Shown in pieces: positions 29,747 through 37,976 of a DNA stretch of 64,000 nt. The notes under the pieces were generated by a model, which had not been told where the DNA came from, searched no databases, and saw only the letters and a program-made list of their open reading frames with translations. How positions within the stretch are numbered: position 1 is the first letter of the stretch; the number at the start of each line of letters is the position of its first letter. Source of the stretch: Strigomonas culicis (Eukaryota; Euglenozoa; Kinetoplastea; Trypanosomatida; Trypanosomatidae); the NCBI GenBank assembly GCA_000482145.1, contig AUXH01000010.1, positions 1 through 64,000 of the forward strand, in the 5' to 3' direction. Both the position numbers and the translations under genes were made by a program.

Positions 29747-30277
29747 GTGGAAGCTCTGTGATACGTTCACAATAAGGCACGATACACTTGGGTTCGAAGG
29801 GCAAAAGAAAAAAGGTGGGGTATACACAATACAAAGAACGTGTAGTAAAAATGGAAAAAAAAAGTGAGAAAAAAAGTAATGAGACCGATTGGGCGCGTAT
29901 TGATTTCTATGAAACGGAAAGAGCGGCAGAGACGGGGTATAAAAGATATAATAGTAACCATACTCTCAATGAGACAGATTGGAGTTGAATAGATCCAAGG
30001 GAGAGAGAAGAATGAGAAAGATACTTGGCATACAAAGCCATCCTCTCCTCATTCTCTCACACACGCACATGCACAAAGGAAAAGAGAAATGAAAGCAAGA
30101 ATAATACGAAAAGGACATATTAGGTAGAGATAAAGAGAGAGAGAAAGGGAATAACAAATGGAGAAAAGGGGGTAAAAAGACGAAGAATTAAAGGAAAACA
30201 GAAAGCAAATGACAAAAGCACCTACGAGCGTTAAGAAGCGGGTAGATGCCTCTTGCCTGCACTGCTCATGCCTAACG
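29747..30277. other. Intergenic spacer
   Basis: The plus strand is purine-rich almost throughout (for example 29805-29880 and 30100-30200), that is, pyrimidine-rich on the coding strand. The segment at 29805-29880 lies 60-130 nt upstream of the frameshifted SEC14-like start. No coding. Confidence 0.55.
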
Positions 30278-31213
30278 CTAAGGGCAGGGCTCCTGCTTGA
30301 CCTTTTCCAGCAAAGTAGCAATGCGCTTCTCGTCGTAGTTGCCCAACGCCTCAAAGTTCTCGTAGCCGTTGTCGGGCAGGTCGCCACCCATGCACTGCGG
30401 CAGCTGGCTCTTCTTCACGTGGGCATCCATGGCCTTCAGGTCGTGGCCCACCAGGAACATCTTCTTCCGCGTGCCCGCGTCGATGAAGGCGTGCGCGATG
30501 GTCATGAGGATCCCAATGTACCACGGGTAGTTGTACATGAGCAGCTTGCCGAGCCGCTCCGGGTAGTACGTCTGCGTGATGTGCGACGTCTGCTTCCGCG
30601 TCTCCTTCGGCCGTTCGTCCCCGTCGTCGGCCTCCGTCTTCATTTTCTCTGTCTTGTTGCGACCGCCGAAGAGGGTGAAGTCCACCACCCATGTGATGGT
30701 CTCGTAGCCGCGGCGATGCATCTCCTCCATCAGGAAGATGAGGTGGTCGACGCGCTCCTCCGTCGTGCACGGGCTCTTCGCGCCCAGCCGCACAATGACG
30801 ACCGGGCGGCCCTCGTTGCAGAAACCGCCGATGGCCGTCGTGTGGTGCTCCATCATCCGCTGCACCTGCGACGGCTGGATCGCGTAGGGCTTCTTCTCCG
30901 CCCGCCACTTGAGCGCGCTCTCCAGCTGCTCCGCCGCCTTCTTGTAGTTGTTGCCGCGGGCCCGCGCGAAGCGCAGGTACACCGCAGGGAGGTGCTCCGC
31001 ACCTTTGAGGGCAACGGCGCTCGCTGCGGGGCGCGCCTCCGCGTCCGCCGTGCCGTCCTTGGCCTCCGCGTCACCGCCAAACATGGCGTTGAAGGCCGTG
31101 AAGTCGTAGGAAAGAAAATAATCTTCGGCGGGAATGGATGACGGAGGGTAGGTCTCTTGCAGCTTGAGGGCGCAATCCACCTCTTGCTGGTCGCGGGGTA
31201 CAATCTTCGACAT
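30278..31213 (-). CDS. SEC14/CRAL-TRIO-like lipid-binding protein
   Basis: 311 residues from ATG 31213-31211 (MSKIVPRDQQE). It has the same layout as its downstream neighbour: an N-terminal helical domain with YLRFARARGNNYKKAAEQLESALKWR, then the lipid-binding fold with GRPVVIVRLGAKSP, TITWVVDFT, TYYPERLGKLLMYNYPWYIGILM and a final MGGDLPDNGYENFEAL. YPERL is the hallmark of the SEC14 family, where it lies near the mouth of the lipid pocket. A charged insertion (FGGRNKTEKMKTEADDGDERPK) sits before it. The two genes are tandem paralogues. This one is intact and likely cytosolic, handling phosphoinositides or other lipids. Confidence 0.82.
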   Translation of the reverse strand: MSKIVPRDQQEVDCALKLQETYPPSSIPAEDYFLSYDFTAFNAMFGGDAEAKDGTADAEARPAASAVALKGAEHLPAVYLRFARARGNNYKKAAEQLESALKWRAEKKPYAIQPSQVQRMMEHHTTAIGGFCNEGRPVVIVRLGAKSPCTTEERVDHLIFLMEEMHRRGYETITWVVDFTLFGGRNKTEKMKTEADDGDERPKETRKQTSHITQTYYPERLGKLLMYNYPWYIGILMTIAHAFIDAGTRKKMFLVGHDLKAMDAHVKKSQLPQCMGGDLPDNGYENFEALGNYDEKRIATLLEKVKQEPCP

Positions 31214-31969
31214 ATTTCGTTGTTAATTCTGAGTAATGCTTTTTTTTTTTTTGCAAGGTATCTCGTTCTTCTCTTTTGTATGTGTGTCAATGATTTTGTA
31301 TTCGATATTACTGTTAGATGAAAAACAATGTACTATCGTTAGGATTCTACTTTTGTTTACGATTTTGTGATGTATTTATTATACGCCTCGTGATTCGACG
31401 CAAAAAAAAAAAGGTATTATGAAAGAAAAGCACTGTAACTGTACGAATACAGTAGAAACGCAAACAAAGCTAAAGGTAAAGGTTATATACGTTTATTCAA
31501 AAGCAAAAAGAAACTTCAAATCAATGTATATATATATATATATGTATGTATCAAAGTACTAGAGAATAACAAGGCAAAAAAAGTTGTCAATACAGTTGTC
31601 AAAAAAATTGATGAAAACACAGGCCACTGAATAGTGCGTGTTACTTCTGTGGAGAGAAGAAGAGGTAAGGGGGAGATGTAAACAGTATGTCTCTTCGTCG
31701 AGTCCAAAGCAGAAGAGGCATATACACGCGTACAGCCTGAGCTCTTACGCATGTCACAGCACACCTTCGCACAGCAGCAGTGAATCAAAATTGAACAATG
31801 TTAAATTTAATTCTGTGAACAGAACAACACCAACAAAGAACTTATGACACGCCTGCAGTATCGTATCATAATCATCCGAACAAGAACAAAGTTAATGATA
31901 ACAGAAAGAAGCATCCAGGTGGTGGAGGGAGGGTAAAAACAAAGGGAGAGCGACCTCTCAAAACACATT
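31214..31969. other. Intergenic spacer, 0.76 kb
   Basis: AT-rich. It holds a TA run at about 31526-31541, a T-run at 31240-31251 and an A-run at 31401-31411. No coding seen. Confidence 0.55.
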
Positions 31970-33517
31970 CTATGCCTTCGTGCGGTGCGTATCGCGATAC
32001 TCTTTCAGCTGTAGCCATTCCTTTTCCGCAATGACGTGCCGCTTCCCACAGTACGTGCACCGTATGCCCTCGTCCGCGCTGCCGCCCTCGTGGAGCGCGA
32101 GCTGCTCACCCATCACCTGATGGAACACCTCCTCCGGCAGCGTGATGAAGCTGTTCAGCAAGTCGAACTTGGAGCAGCGACAGAAGAAGTCCAACCTGCA
32201 GCGCCGTGCCGCCGCGCCGTTGAGCGACAGCCGCGGAGCGCCCGGCCGCGCCAGCGCGTCCCCCCACACGCGGCGCCGCAGCGGCTCGACCCTCCGCTCC
32301 ACCGCGCGGAGGTCTCGGTTCGTGAAGTGCCGCGCCTGCTCCGCGGCGAGCGCGGCCCCCTCGTAGTCCCCCGTGAAGAAGCTCAGCACCTCCTGCGTCA
32401 GGTAACGGTTCGGGCCGGCACCGGGCTGCTGCTCGTGGTCTCGGTTGAGGAGCCGCAGCAGCGCATGGCCGGGGCTCGACGTCGCGGCGGCGTCGCGGCT
32501 GTCGGCCGGCGGCGCCGCCGCGAACTGGACGAGGCGCCGCTGCACATCGTAGACGTCGCGCTCCGCCTGGCCGCCGGCCGCGAGCGGCGTGAGGAGCACG
32601 CCGCAGGACTCCCGCGCCACGCCGCTGCCGTCGGCCGGGTCTGCCACGCGGCCGTCGCGCTCCCTCAGCAGCGTCTCGCACCACACCGCGGCGACGACGC
32701 CATCGGAGCTGCGGAAGTAGTTGTACGCGTGCAGCGTCATGTTGTGTAGGTAGTAGTCATGCAGCCGCTCGAGGCGGTGCTGCACGGCGGGGTCTAGCGT
32801 CTGGCGCGGCAGCAGCGCCTCCAGCGGAGGCAGCAGCCGCAAGCTGAGCGGCACCGGTGCGCCTGCCGCCGCCGTCGCGTCCTCTGTGCACAGGAGCGAT
32901 GCAAAGTTTGACTTGACGAGTGAGACGAACTTCTTGTTCTGGTTGTAGAGCACCTTGTCAACCTTCAGGCGGAGGGTCTCCCGCAGCATGTCCCCGCTGG
33001 CGCCCTGCTCCGCCCGCAGCCACTGCAGAAAGGTATCCAGGCACCGCTCGTCGCGCGCCGCCGCGGGCGCGTCGTCGGCGGGCGCCCTGAGGTGGCAGCG
33101 GGTCTCCCCCAGCGCCATGGACTCCGACAGAAGGATGAACGGGCCCGCCGCGTACCGCACCTCCACCCGTTCCTCCTGCTCCAGCTGCGCGGACAGCAGA
33201 TTCACGAAGCTGAGGTTCGTGCCGACGAGCTCGAGGCCGCGGGCGATCGCGGCGCTGTCCGTGGCGAAGAGGTCCGGTAAAAACTGGTTTAAAAGATCGT
33301 GCCTATGCACCGTTTCGTTCAGCATGTGACGGTTCTGAATGAACGTCAGGCGGATGGTGCCATCCGCGTTGGGCACGACGAGGCTCACGTCGCGCATCTT
33401 CATGCGGTGCAGCAGCGTGCCCCCGTCCTCGGCCGTCGCCTGCTCGCCGCCCGCGGCACAGCGGCAGACGCGCGAGCCCTGAAGCGCGGCGATGCGAAAG
33501 GCACAACTTGAACGCAT
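31970..33517 (-). CDS. Hsp33-family redox-regulated chaperone, likely mitochondrial
   Basis: 515 residues from ATG 33517-33515. The N-terminus MRSSCAFRIAALQGSRVCR is basic and amphipathic, a plausible mitochondrial peptide. The Hsp33 N-terminal fold is recognisable in GTIRLTFIQNRHMLNE, VGTNLSFVN and the EERVEVRYAAGPFILLSE stretch. The C-terminal zinc-switch motif is complete: CRC at about 444-446 and CTYC at about 485-489 (CxC then CxxC, with a spacing of 38 residues, a few more than usual in bacteria). In bacteria, oxidation of these cysteines releases zinc and unfolds the switch to activate a holdase. The protein is longer than the bacterial form (about 290) because of Ala/Arg-rich insertions. 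An Hsp33 homologue has been reported in T. brucei. Confidence 0.8.
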   Translation of the reverse strand: MRSSCAFRIAALQGSRVCRCAAGGEQATAEDGGTLLHRMKMRDVSLVVPNADGTIRLTFIQNRHMLNETVHRHDLLNQFLPDLFATDSAAIARGLELVGTNLSFVNLLSAQLEQEERVEVRYAAGPFILLSESMALGETRCHLRAPADDAPAAARDERCLDTFLQWLRAEQGASGDMLRETLRLKVDKVLYNQNKKFVSLVKSNFASLLCTEDATAAAGAPVPLSLRLLPPLEALLPRQTLDPAVQHRLERLHDYYLHNMTLHAYNYFRSSDGVVAAVWCETLLRERDGRVADPADGSGVARESCGVLLTPLAAGGQAERDVYDVQRRLVQFAAAPPADSRDAAATSSPGHALLRLLNRDHEQQPGAGPNRYLTQEVLSFFTGDYEGAALAAEQARHFTNRDLRAVERRVEPLRRRVWGDALARPGAPRLSLNGAAARRCRLDFFCRCSKFDLLNSFITLPEEVFHQVMGEQLALHEGGSADEGIRCTYCGKRHVIAEKEWLQLKEYRDTHRTKA

Positions 33518-33569
33518 TTAGACTTCCCGGTGTTGGAAGGGAAAGAACTTGTACTTCATAAGGTAGAAG

Positions 33570-33572
<3 letters not shown>

Positions 33573-33612
<40 letters not shown>
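33573..33612. repeat. GA dinucleotide run, CT tract on the coding strand
   Basis: Twenty uninterrupted GA units on the plus strand, that is (TC)20 on the coding strand, 56-95 nt upstream of the Hsp33-like start. The position fits a polypyrimidine tract for spliced-leader trans-splicing. The first AG downstream of the tract would be the acceptor. Functional role is inferred. Confidence 0.75.
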
Positions 33613-33616
<4 letters not shown>

Positions 33617-33782
33617 TATGTTCATCTATATATATATACACATCTTCTAAAAAAAAATGATTTTTTTTGTTTTTCTTATTTATGTATAACACATCCACTT
33701 CCAACAACCCTGTATAAAGAGGGAGAAGAATAAAAAAACCTATAGATCGAGATCGAGTTAAGAGTGGACTATTAAGACTTCA

Positions 33783-34232
33783 TTAAAAAAAAACACCCGT
33801 CACGTGCTCCTTATACGGCGGAGGCACACCAGACATCCAGTCCATGGAGAGCACCGGCAGCAGTTCCATCCAGTTCAGCTTGATAAGCGCGACAAAAAAA
33901 GCGGCGAGGCAACACGCAATGTAGACCAGCTTGCCCAACTTCACCGCGCTCGCCACCTGAGCGTCCTTCTCCGCGTCCTCCTCGAAGGCGACGAACTCCT
34001 TGTTCACCCCCGCGATGGCCTGCAGAGGGTTCACCACGGCCATGCCTACAAAAATGATGGAGAAAATAGACACGTCGTTACCGACCATCCACATCATGAG
34101 CAGCGTCATGGGCAGCTGCCGAATCGGCTGCATGCGGATGTTGTTGATCTGCGCATTCGCGCGCGCGCGCTGCAGCTCCTGCTCCGTCATCGTGTTCTGG
34201 GCGCCCGCGGCACCGGTTGCCTTTAGTGACAT
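33783..34232 (-). CDS. EMC4: ER membrane protein complex subunit 4 (EMC4)
   Basis: 149 residues from ATG 34232-34230 (MSLKATGAAG). EMC4/DUF1077 features in order: a helix ahead of IRQLPMTLLMMWMVGNDVSIFSI-type hydrophobic sequence, then VGMAVVNPLQAIAGVNKEF, a second hydrophobic segment (LVYIACCLAAFFVALIKLN) and the conserved LPVLSMDWMSGVPPP ending. EMC inserts tail-anchored and multipass proteins into the ER membrane. EMC4 helps form the cytosolic gate. Length is slightly below the animal protein (about 180) because the N-terminal tail is short. Confidence 0.85.
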   Translation of the reverse strand: MSLKATGAAGAQNTMTEQELQRARANAQINNIRMQPIRQLPMTLLMMWMVGNDVSIFSIIFVGMAVVNPLQAIAGVNKEFVAFEEDAEKDAQVASAVKLGKLVYIACCLAAFFVALIKLNWMELLPVLSMDWMSGVPPPYKEHVTGVFF

Positions 34233-34775
34233 TGTTGGACTTAGCTTACGTGCGTTCTCTCTACGAGACGGTGGTATTGCACACGGGCGGGGAAAAAAAA
34301 AGAGAGAATGGTAGGCGAAAAAGAGGATATTAAGACCACAAGGACACATGGAAGAGTATGCTTATGGAGCAGGAGGGCAAACAAACAACAAGAAAAACAC
34401 AAGCGAAGTCCGACAAGAGACCATAATGACGACTTTTAAAATACAGCAAAAAGGAGATAAGGTTGGCCATAAAACTAATGAAAAGGAGGTATGCTACAGA
34501 AAAAAAAAAGATGGTAAAGGGGTAAACCATTTGCCAATCTTTACTACCAAATTCTAAACGTTTCTAAAAGCCTATGAACAAGACAAAAAAGGTGCTTGAA
34601 CATGATAAAGCAATCTACACTCTTCGGTTCATAATCTGCTTCAATACATCCTTCCTCAATCAAACGATGGATGTACGTATCGTATATTCCTCATAAACAT
34701 GTAAATTGTACGTGCACCAGTTCTCCGTCTGTTTGTTTTACTCGAATGGAACGTTTGACGTTCACCCTTCCGGTT
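34233..34775. other. Intergenic spacer
   Basis: Purine-rich plus strand at about 34285-34330 just upstream of EMC4. The remainder is AT-rich. No coding seen. Confidence 0.5.
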
Positions 34776-35132
34776 TTAGAATGGTCCCACACGCGTGTTG
34801 CCGGGCACCTCCTCGAGGTTGCTCGCCCACCTATACTTCTGCGGGCCGACGACGAACCACCAAAACAAGAAGCCGATGAAGCACCCGAAGTAGCGTGCGC
34901 CGCGGAAGTCGGAAACCATCATGACATCATCGATCGTATTGCGGAACCGCCAGCGGCCGTACTTGCGCACGTTGCAGAAGTTGTTCGCCCAGCTGCCGAA
35001 GCACGCCATGCACGCCCCGCACATGATGCAGCTGCCGAGCAGCGTCACGATGCTGTGGAACGGACGGACCTGCATCCGGCAGGGCTGGAGGGCAACCTTG
35101 CTGCTCGTACTAAGCAACGAACGGCGAAACAT
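34776..35132 (-). CDS. Small predicted mitochondrial membrane protein
   Basis: 118 residues from ATG 35132-35130. MFRRSLLSTSSKVALQPCRMQ is a likely mitochondrial targeting peptide. Two hydrophobic segments, TLLGSCIMCGACMACFGSWA (about 29-48) and YFGCFIGFLFWWFVVG (about 82-97), flank a basic loop (NVRKYGRWRFRNTIDD). Six cysteines cluster in and near the first segment. The pattern suits a small inner-membrane subunit of a respiratory or assembly complex, but I recognise no family. Confidence 0.6.
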   Translation of the reverse strand: MFRRSLLSTSSKVALQPCRMQVRPFHSIVTLLGSCIMCGACMACFGSWANNFCNVRKYGRWRFRNTIDDVMMVSDFRGARYFGCFIGFLFWWFVVGPQKYRWASNLEEVPGNTRVGPF

Positions 35133-35518
35133 GAGTTGGATGTGGGTTTTTCTTTTTAATGTGGATAATTAACGAAACTACAGGTTATGTACGGATACTA
35201 TAGATGAAAAACTGTTGTGCTAAAAGAGCGTACTAAATACTAAGTAGGAATCGGAGCGAAAGAAGTTGGCTGAAATACCGATAGCGCTCCAACTCTTTCC
35301 GTGTAAGATATCGATGCTAACTACAAAAGGAAGCGGATACAGGTCATCAAAAGTAAAGGAACAGAGAAGGAGAGAGAGAAAAGTGGTAAATGAAAACAAG
35401 CCTACAACAGAAGTATACGCAAAAGGACACGAGACGAAAGCAAAATACGTAAAGACAAAAAAAAAGATGAACACTTCGCAGTATAGATTCAAATATACGT
35501 AGGTTGGCTAAAACAGAT
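35133..35518. other. Intergenic spacer
   Basis: Purine-rich plus strand at about 35350-35480 (pyrimidine-rich on the coding strand), probably 3' UTR of the right gene and splice signals of the left one. No coding. Confidence 0.5.
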
Positions 35519-37642
35519 TCAGCGCTGTGAAAACTGGTGACTGCCTTTTCTCGTGTATCTCTTGTCACGCCGACCAGACGGGTCCTCCGAGCGCCGCTGG
35601 TCCCGCCTGCCCCGCAACGCGCGCACGCAGACATCAAAGTTATCCTTATACTGGCTCATCTCCGCGACTAATGGGAACAGCATATTCTCCGCCGTCGGAA
35701 GCTGATCGAACCCCCCGCCGCCCTCCGCCGCCCTGCCGCCCTTTACGTGCTGCGGTGGCCCGAAGTGTCTGCCCCGCTTCTGCTTCACGCAAATGTACAG
35801 CTGCTCGCAGATCAGCCGGCGCTGCGCCGGCGGCAGCCCGGAGACAAAGATGACCGCCTTGGACACCATGTACTGCCAGAACTCCACGGCCGTCGGCGCC
35901 GCAGCCCCTCGACGGGACGCGGCAGCGCTGTGAAGCCCCGGCCGCGCCGGTGCCTCTGGGCAGAGCACCGTGCCGGGAAGCCGGGCAAGGCAGTTCAGGA
36001 TCTTCGTGAAGTGGTACGAGTTCACGAAATGAGAATCGCTCGCCAGGAGCTCCGCAGCCAAGAACTTGGAGAGCCTCTGCAGCAGCCACTCCTGCCGCCG
36101 CAGGTCCAGCGGCGCCCCCGGCGTGCCGCCGCGTCCCTCCGCGCCCCGCTCCCGCGCGTAGGGCGGCCACAGCACCGGCAAGTAGATGCGCAGCAAGGCG
36201 AAGCACTGCACGAGCGAGGTGAACTTCAAAACGCCCCTGTGCCTGCGCGACGGCGGCACCGCGTCACCGCCGCGTCGCTGCAGCTGGCTCAGCAGGAGGT
36301 GGTTATGCCGGGCGGAGATCATAATGAAGTAGAACAGCTCGGACACCAAGTAGCCGTGCGTCAGCTGGACGCCTCGCTCCGCCTCGCCCGGGCCCTTCCC
36401 GTGGGAGCCGGAGCCAGACGCCGACAGCGGGACATCTCTCGCCGCCCCCTTCGCCTCCAACAACCGCCGGATGTCACCCGTCAGCGACTCCACCAACGTG
36501 GCCGACGCCTCCGTGTCGAGACGTAGCCGCGTCAGCACCTCCAGCGCGGCCAGTGCATCGTCCGCCGTGCCCACCGCAGCCGCGAAGGGTACCTCCTCCA
36601 CGCCGTCGGCCGCGCTCGGCGGCACCGGGGCGGCCCCCGTCGCAGCGCTCGGCCCAAACCCAGCGCCGCCGGCCACATGCCTCTCGTCGGTCGGGCGCGC
36701 GTGCGGCGAGTGCTGCGGCGCCTTGAGGATGAAGAAGAAGACGATGCGCTCGAGGCACAAGTCCGCGAGGGTCCGCTTCGCGTACAGCAGGTCCGACGGC
36801 GGCGCGGCGCCGGTCCCCTGCCGCTCCAGGAAGGTCATCTCGCGCGCCACGTAGTGCAGCGCGGCCATCATCTCCGCGCAGCTGCACGTCGCCTTGTTGC
36901 GCACCATCGACTGCAGCCCAACCTGCAGCGCCCCGAGGTCCATGTGCAGCCGGTCGTCTGAGAGGCCGTGGAAGCAGATGTAGCAGAAGTCGTGGAGGGT
37001 GCCGTCGTTCACCACATCCCCCGGCGCCGGCGCGCGCGAGCGGCTGCGGACGGCGCTGTTCTGCTTCTGGCGACAGTACAGCATGGCGCTCCCGACGTGA
37101 TGGTTCCAGAAGAGCAAGAAGTCGTCCCGCCGACGTGCCCGCTCCCGCCGCCCGACGCCCTCCTGCGCGCCCGCGCCCGTCGGCGCCGTGCCCACCGCGA
37201 CGCGGTGCTGCTTGCAGGCCAGCAGGAACTGCGGGAAGGAGACCACCTCCGCGGCGTCGACGGCGCGCGCGCCCCACAAGCCGTCGCCCTCCACGCCGTC
37301 CTCGTTTTCCACCGCGGTCTGCTGCGTCTCTCGCGCGGTAGACGGCGCCATGGGCGGCGCCGGTCCGAACGCGGCGGCGCGGGCCGCGTCCACGCGCGCG
37401 TTGACACCGCGGACGACCTCCAGTGCCTCGCGCCGCTCGCGCTCGTGGTACGGCGCGCTCCCCGCGACGGGCCGCTCCTCGCGCTCCACCGCCTGCTCCA
37501 GCAGCAGCTGGCGCTCGAGCGCCGCCCGCTGTGCCGGGCTGCCGATGGGGTGCGCGCGGCGCGCCAGCAGCGGCCGTGTGCGCCCACCCAGTGAGCACAC
37601 GGGCCGCAGCCGCAGCGCCGTCTGTTTAAGTGGAAACGACAT
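35519..37642 (-). CDS. Large hypothetical protein, probably mitochondrial
   Basis: 707 residues from ATG 37642-37640 (MSFPLKQTALRLRPVCSLGG). An upstream extension would begin at GTG and was not used. The N-terminus is basic with Ser and Leu and lacks acidic residues, like a mitochondrial presequence. The rest is predicted helical, with recurring segments such as VVSFPQFLLACKQ, AEMMAALHYVAREM, LADLCLERIVFFFI and SKFLAAELLAS. These could be helical repeats of the kind common in kinetoplastid mitochondrial RNA-processing or ribosomal proteins, but no PPR or RAP signature is certain. Ala/Gly/Pro-rich linkers interrupt it. The tail is strongly basic. Confidence 0.6.
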   Translation of the reverse strand: MSFPLKQTALRLRPVCSLGGRTRPLLARRAHPIGSPAQRAALERQLLLEQAVEREERPVAGSAPYHERERREALEVVRGVNARVDAARAAAFGPAPPMAPSTARETQQTAVENEDGVEGDGLWGARAVDAAEVVSFPQFLLACKQHRVAVGTAPTGAGAQEGVGRRERARRRDDFLLFWNHHVGSAMLYCRQKQNSAVRSRSRAPAPGDVVNDGTLHDFCYICFHGLSDDRLHMDLGALQVGLQSMVRNKATCSCAEMMAALHYVAREMTFLERQGTGAAPPSDLLYAKRTLADLCLERIVFFFILKAPQHSPHARPTDERHVAGGAGFGPSAATGAAPVPPSAADGVEEVPFAAAVGTADDALAALEVLTRLRLDTEASATLVESLTGDIRRLLEAKGAARDVPLSASGSGSHGKGPGEAERGVQLTHGYLVSELFYFIMISARHNHLLLSQLQRRGGDAVPPSRRHRGVLKFTSLVQCFALLRIYLPVLWPPYARERGAEGRGGTPGAPLDLRRQEWLLQRLSKFLAAELLASDSHFVNSYHFTKILNCLARLPGTVLCPEAPARPGLHSAAASRRGAAAPTAVEFWQYMVSKAVIFVSGLPPAQRRLICEQLYICVKQKRGRHFGPPQHVKGGRAAEGGGGFDQLPTAENMLFPLVAEMSQYKDNFDVCVRALRGRRDQRRSEDPSGRRDKRYTRKGSHQFSQR

Positions 37643-37976
37643 AAATGTTGGGTCTGTCGCACATGCAGACACTTTTCGTGCGGATGTGTAGTTGACTACA
37701 ATCGTCTTCTTGTCACGCTACAGGCTTCCTGCTAGGTTCTAAAGTAAATAAAAGAGGCGGAGAGACGCGTTTGAAGGATCTGCAACCTGTACACCGCACC
37801 GTATACCCTGTTGGTGCGCATCAGAAGCCACATCTAACAAGAAACGAGGGGAAAAAGAGTGTTCTATCATTCAATATCTGCTTAGTATACAAAGGAATTG
37901 TTAGAGATCACGAGCAAACAAACAAAGAGTTGCCCCTTCGTAGGCGCCTTCTACGCTGCAAGGGCACGACCCGCGC
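37643..37976. other. Intergenic spacer
   Basis: Less AT-rich than other spacers. No coding or repeat seen. Confidence 0.45.
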
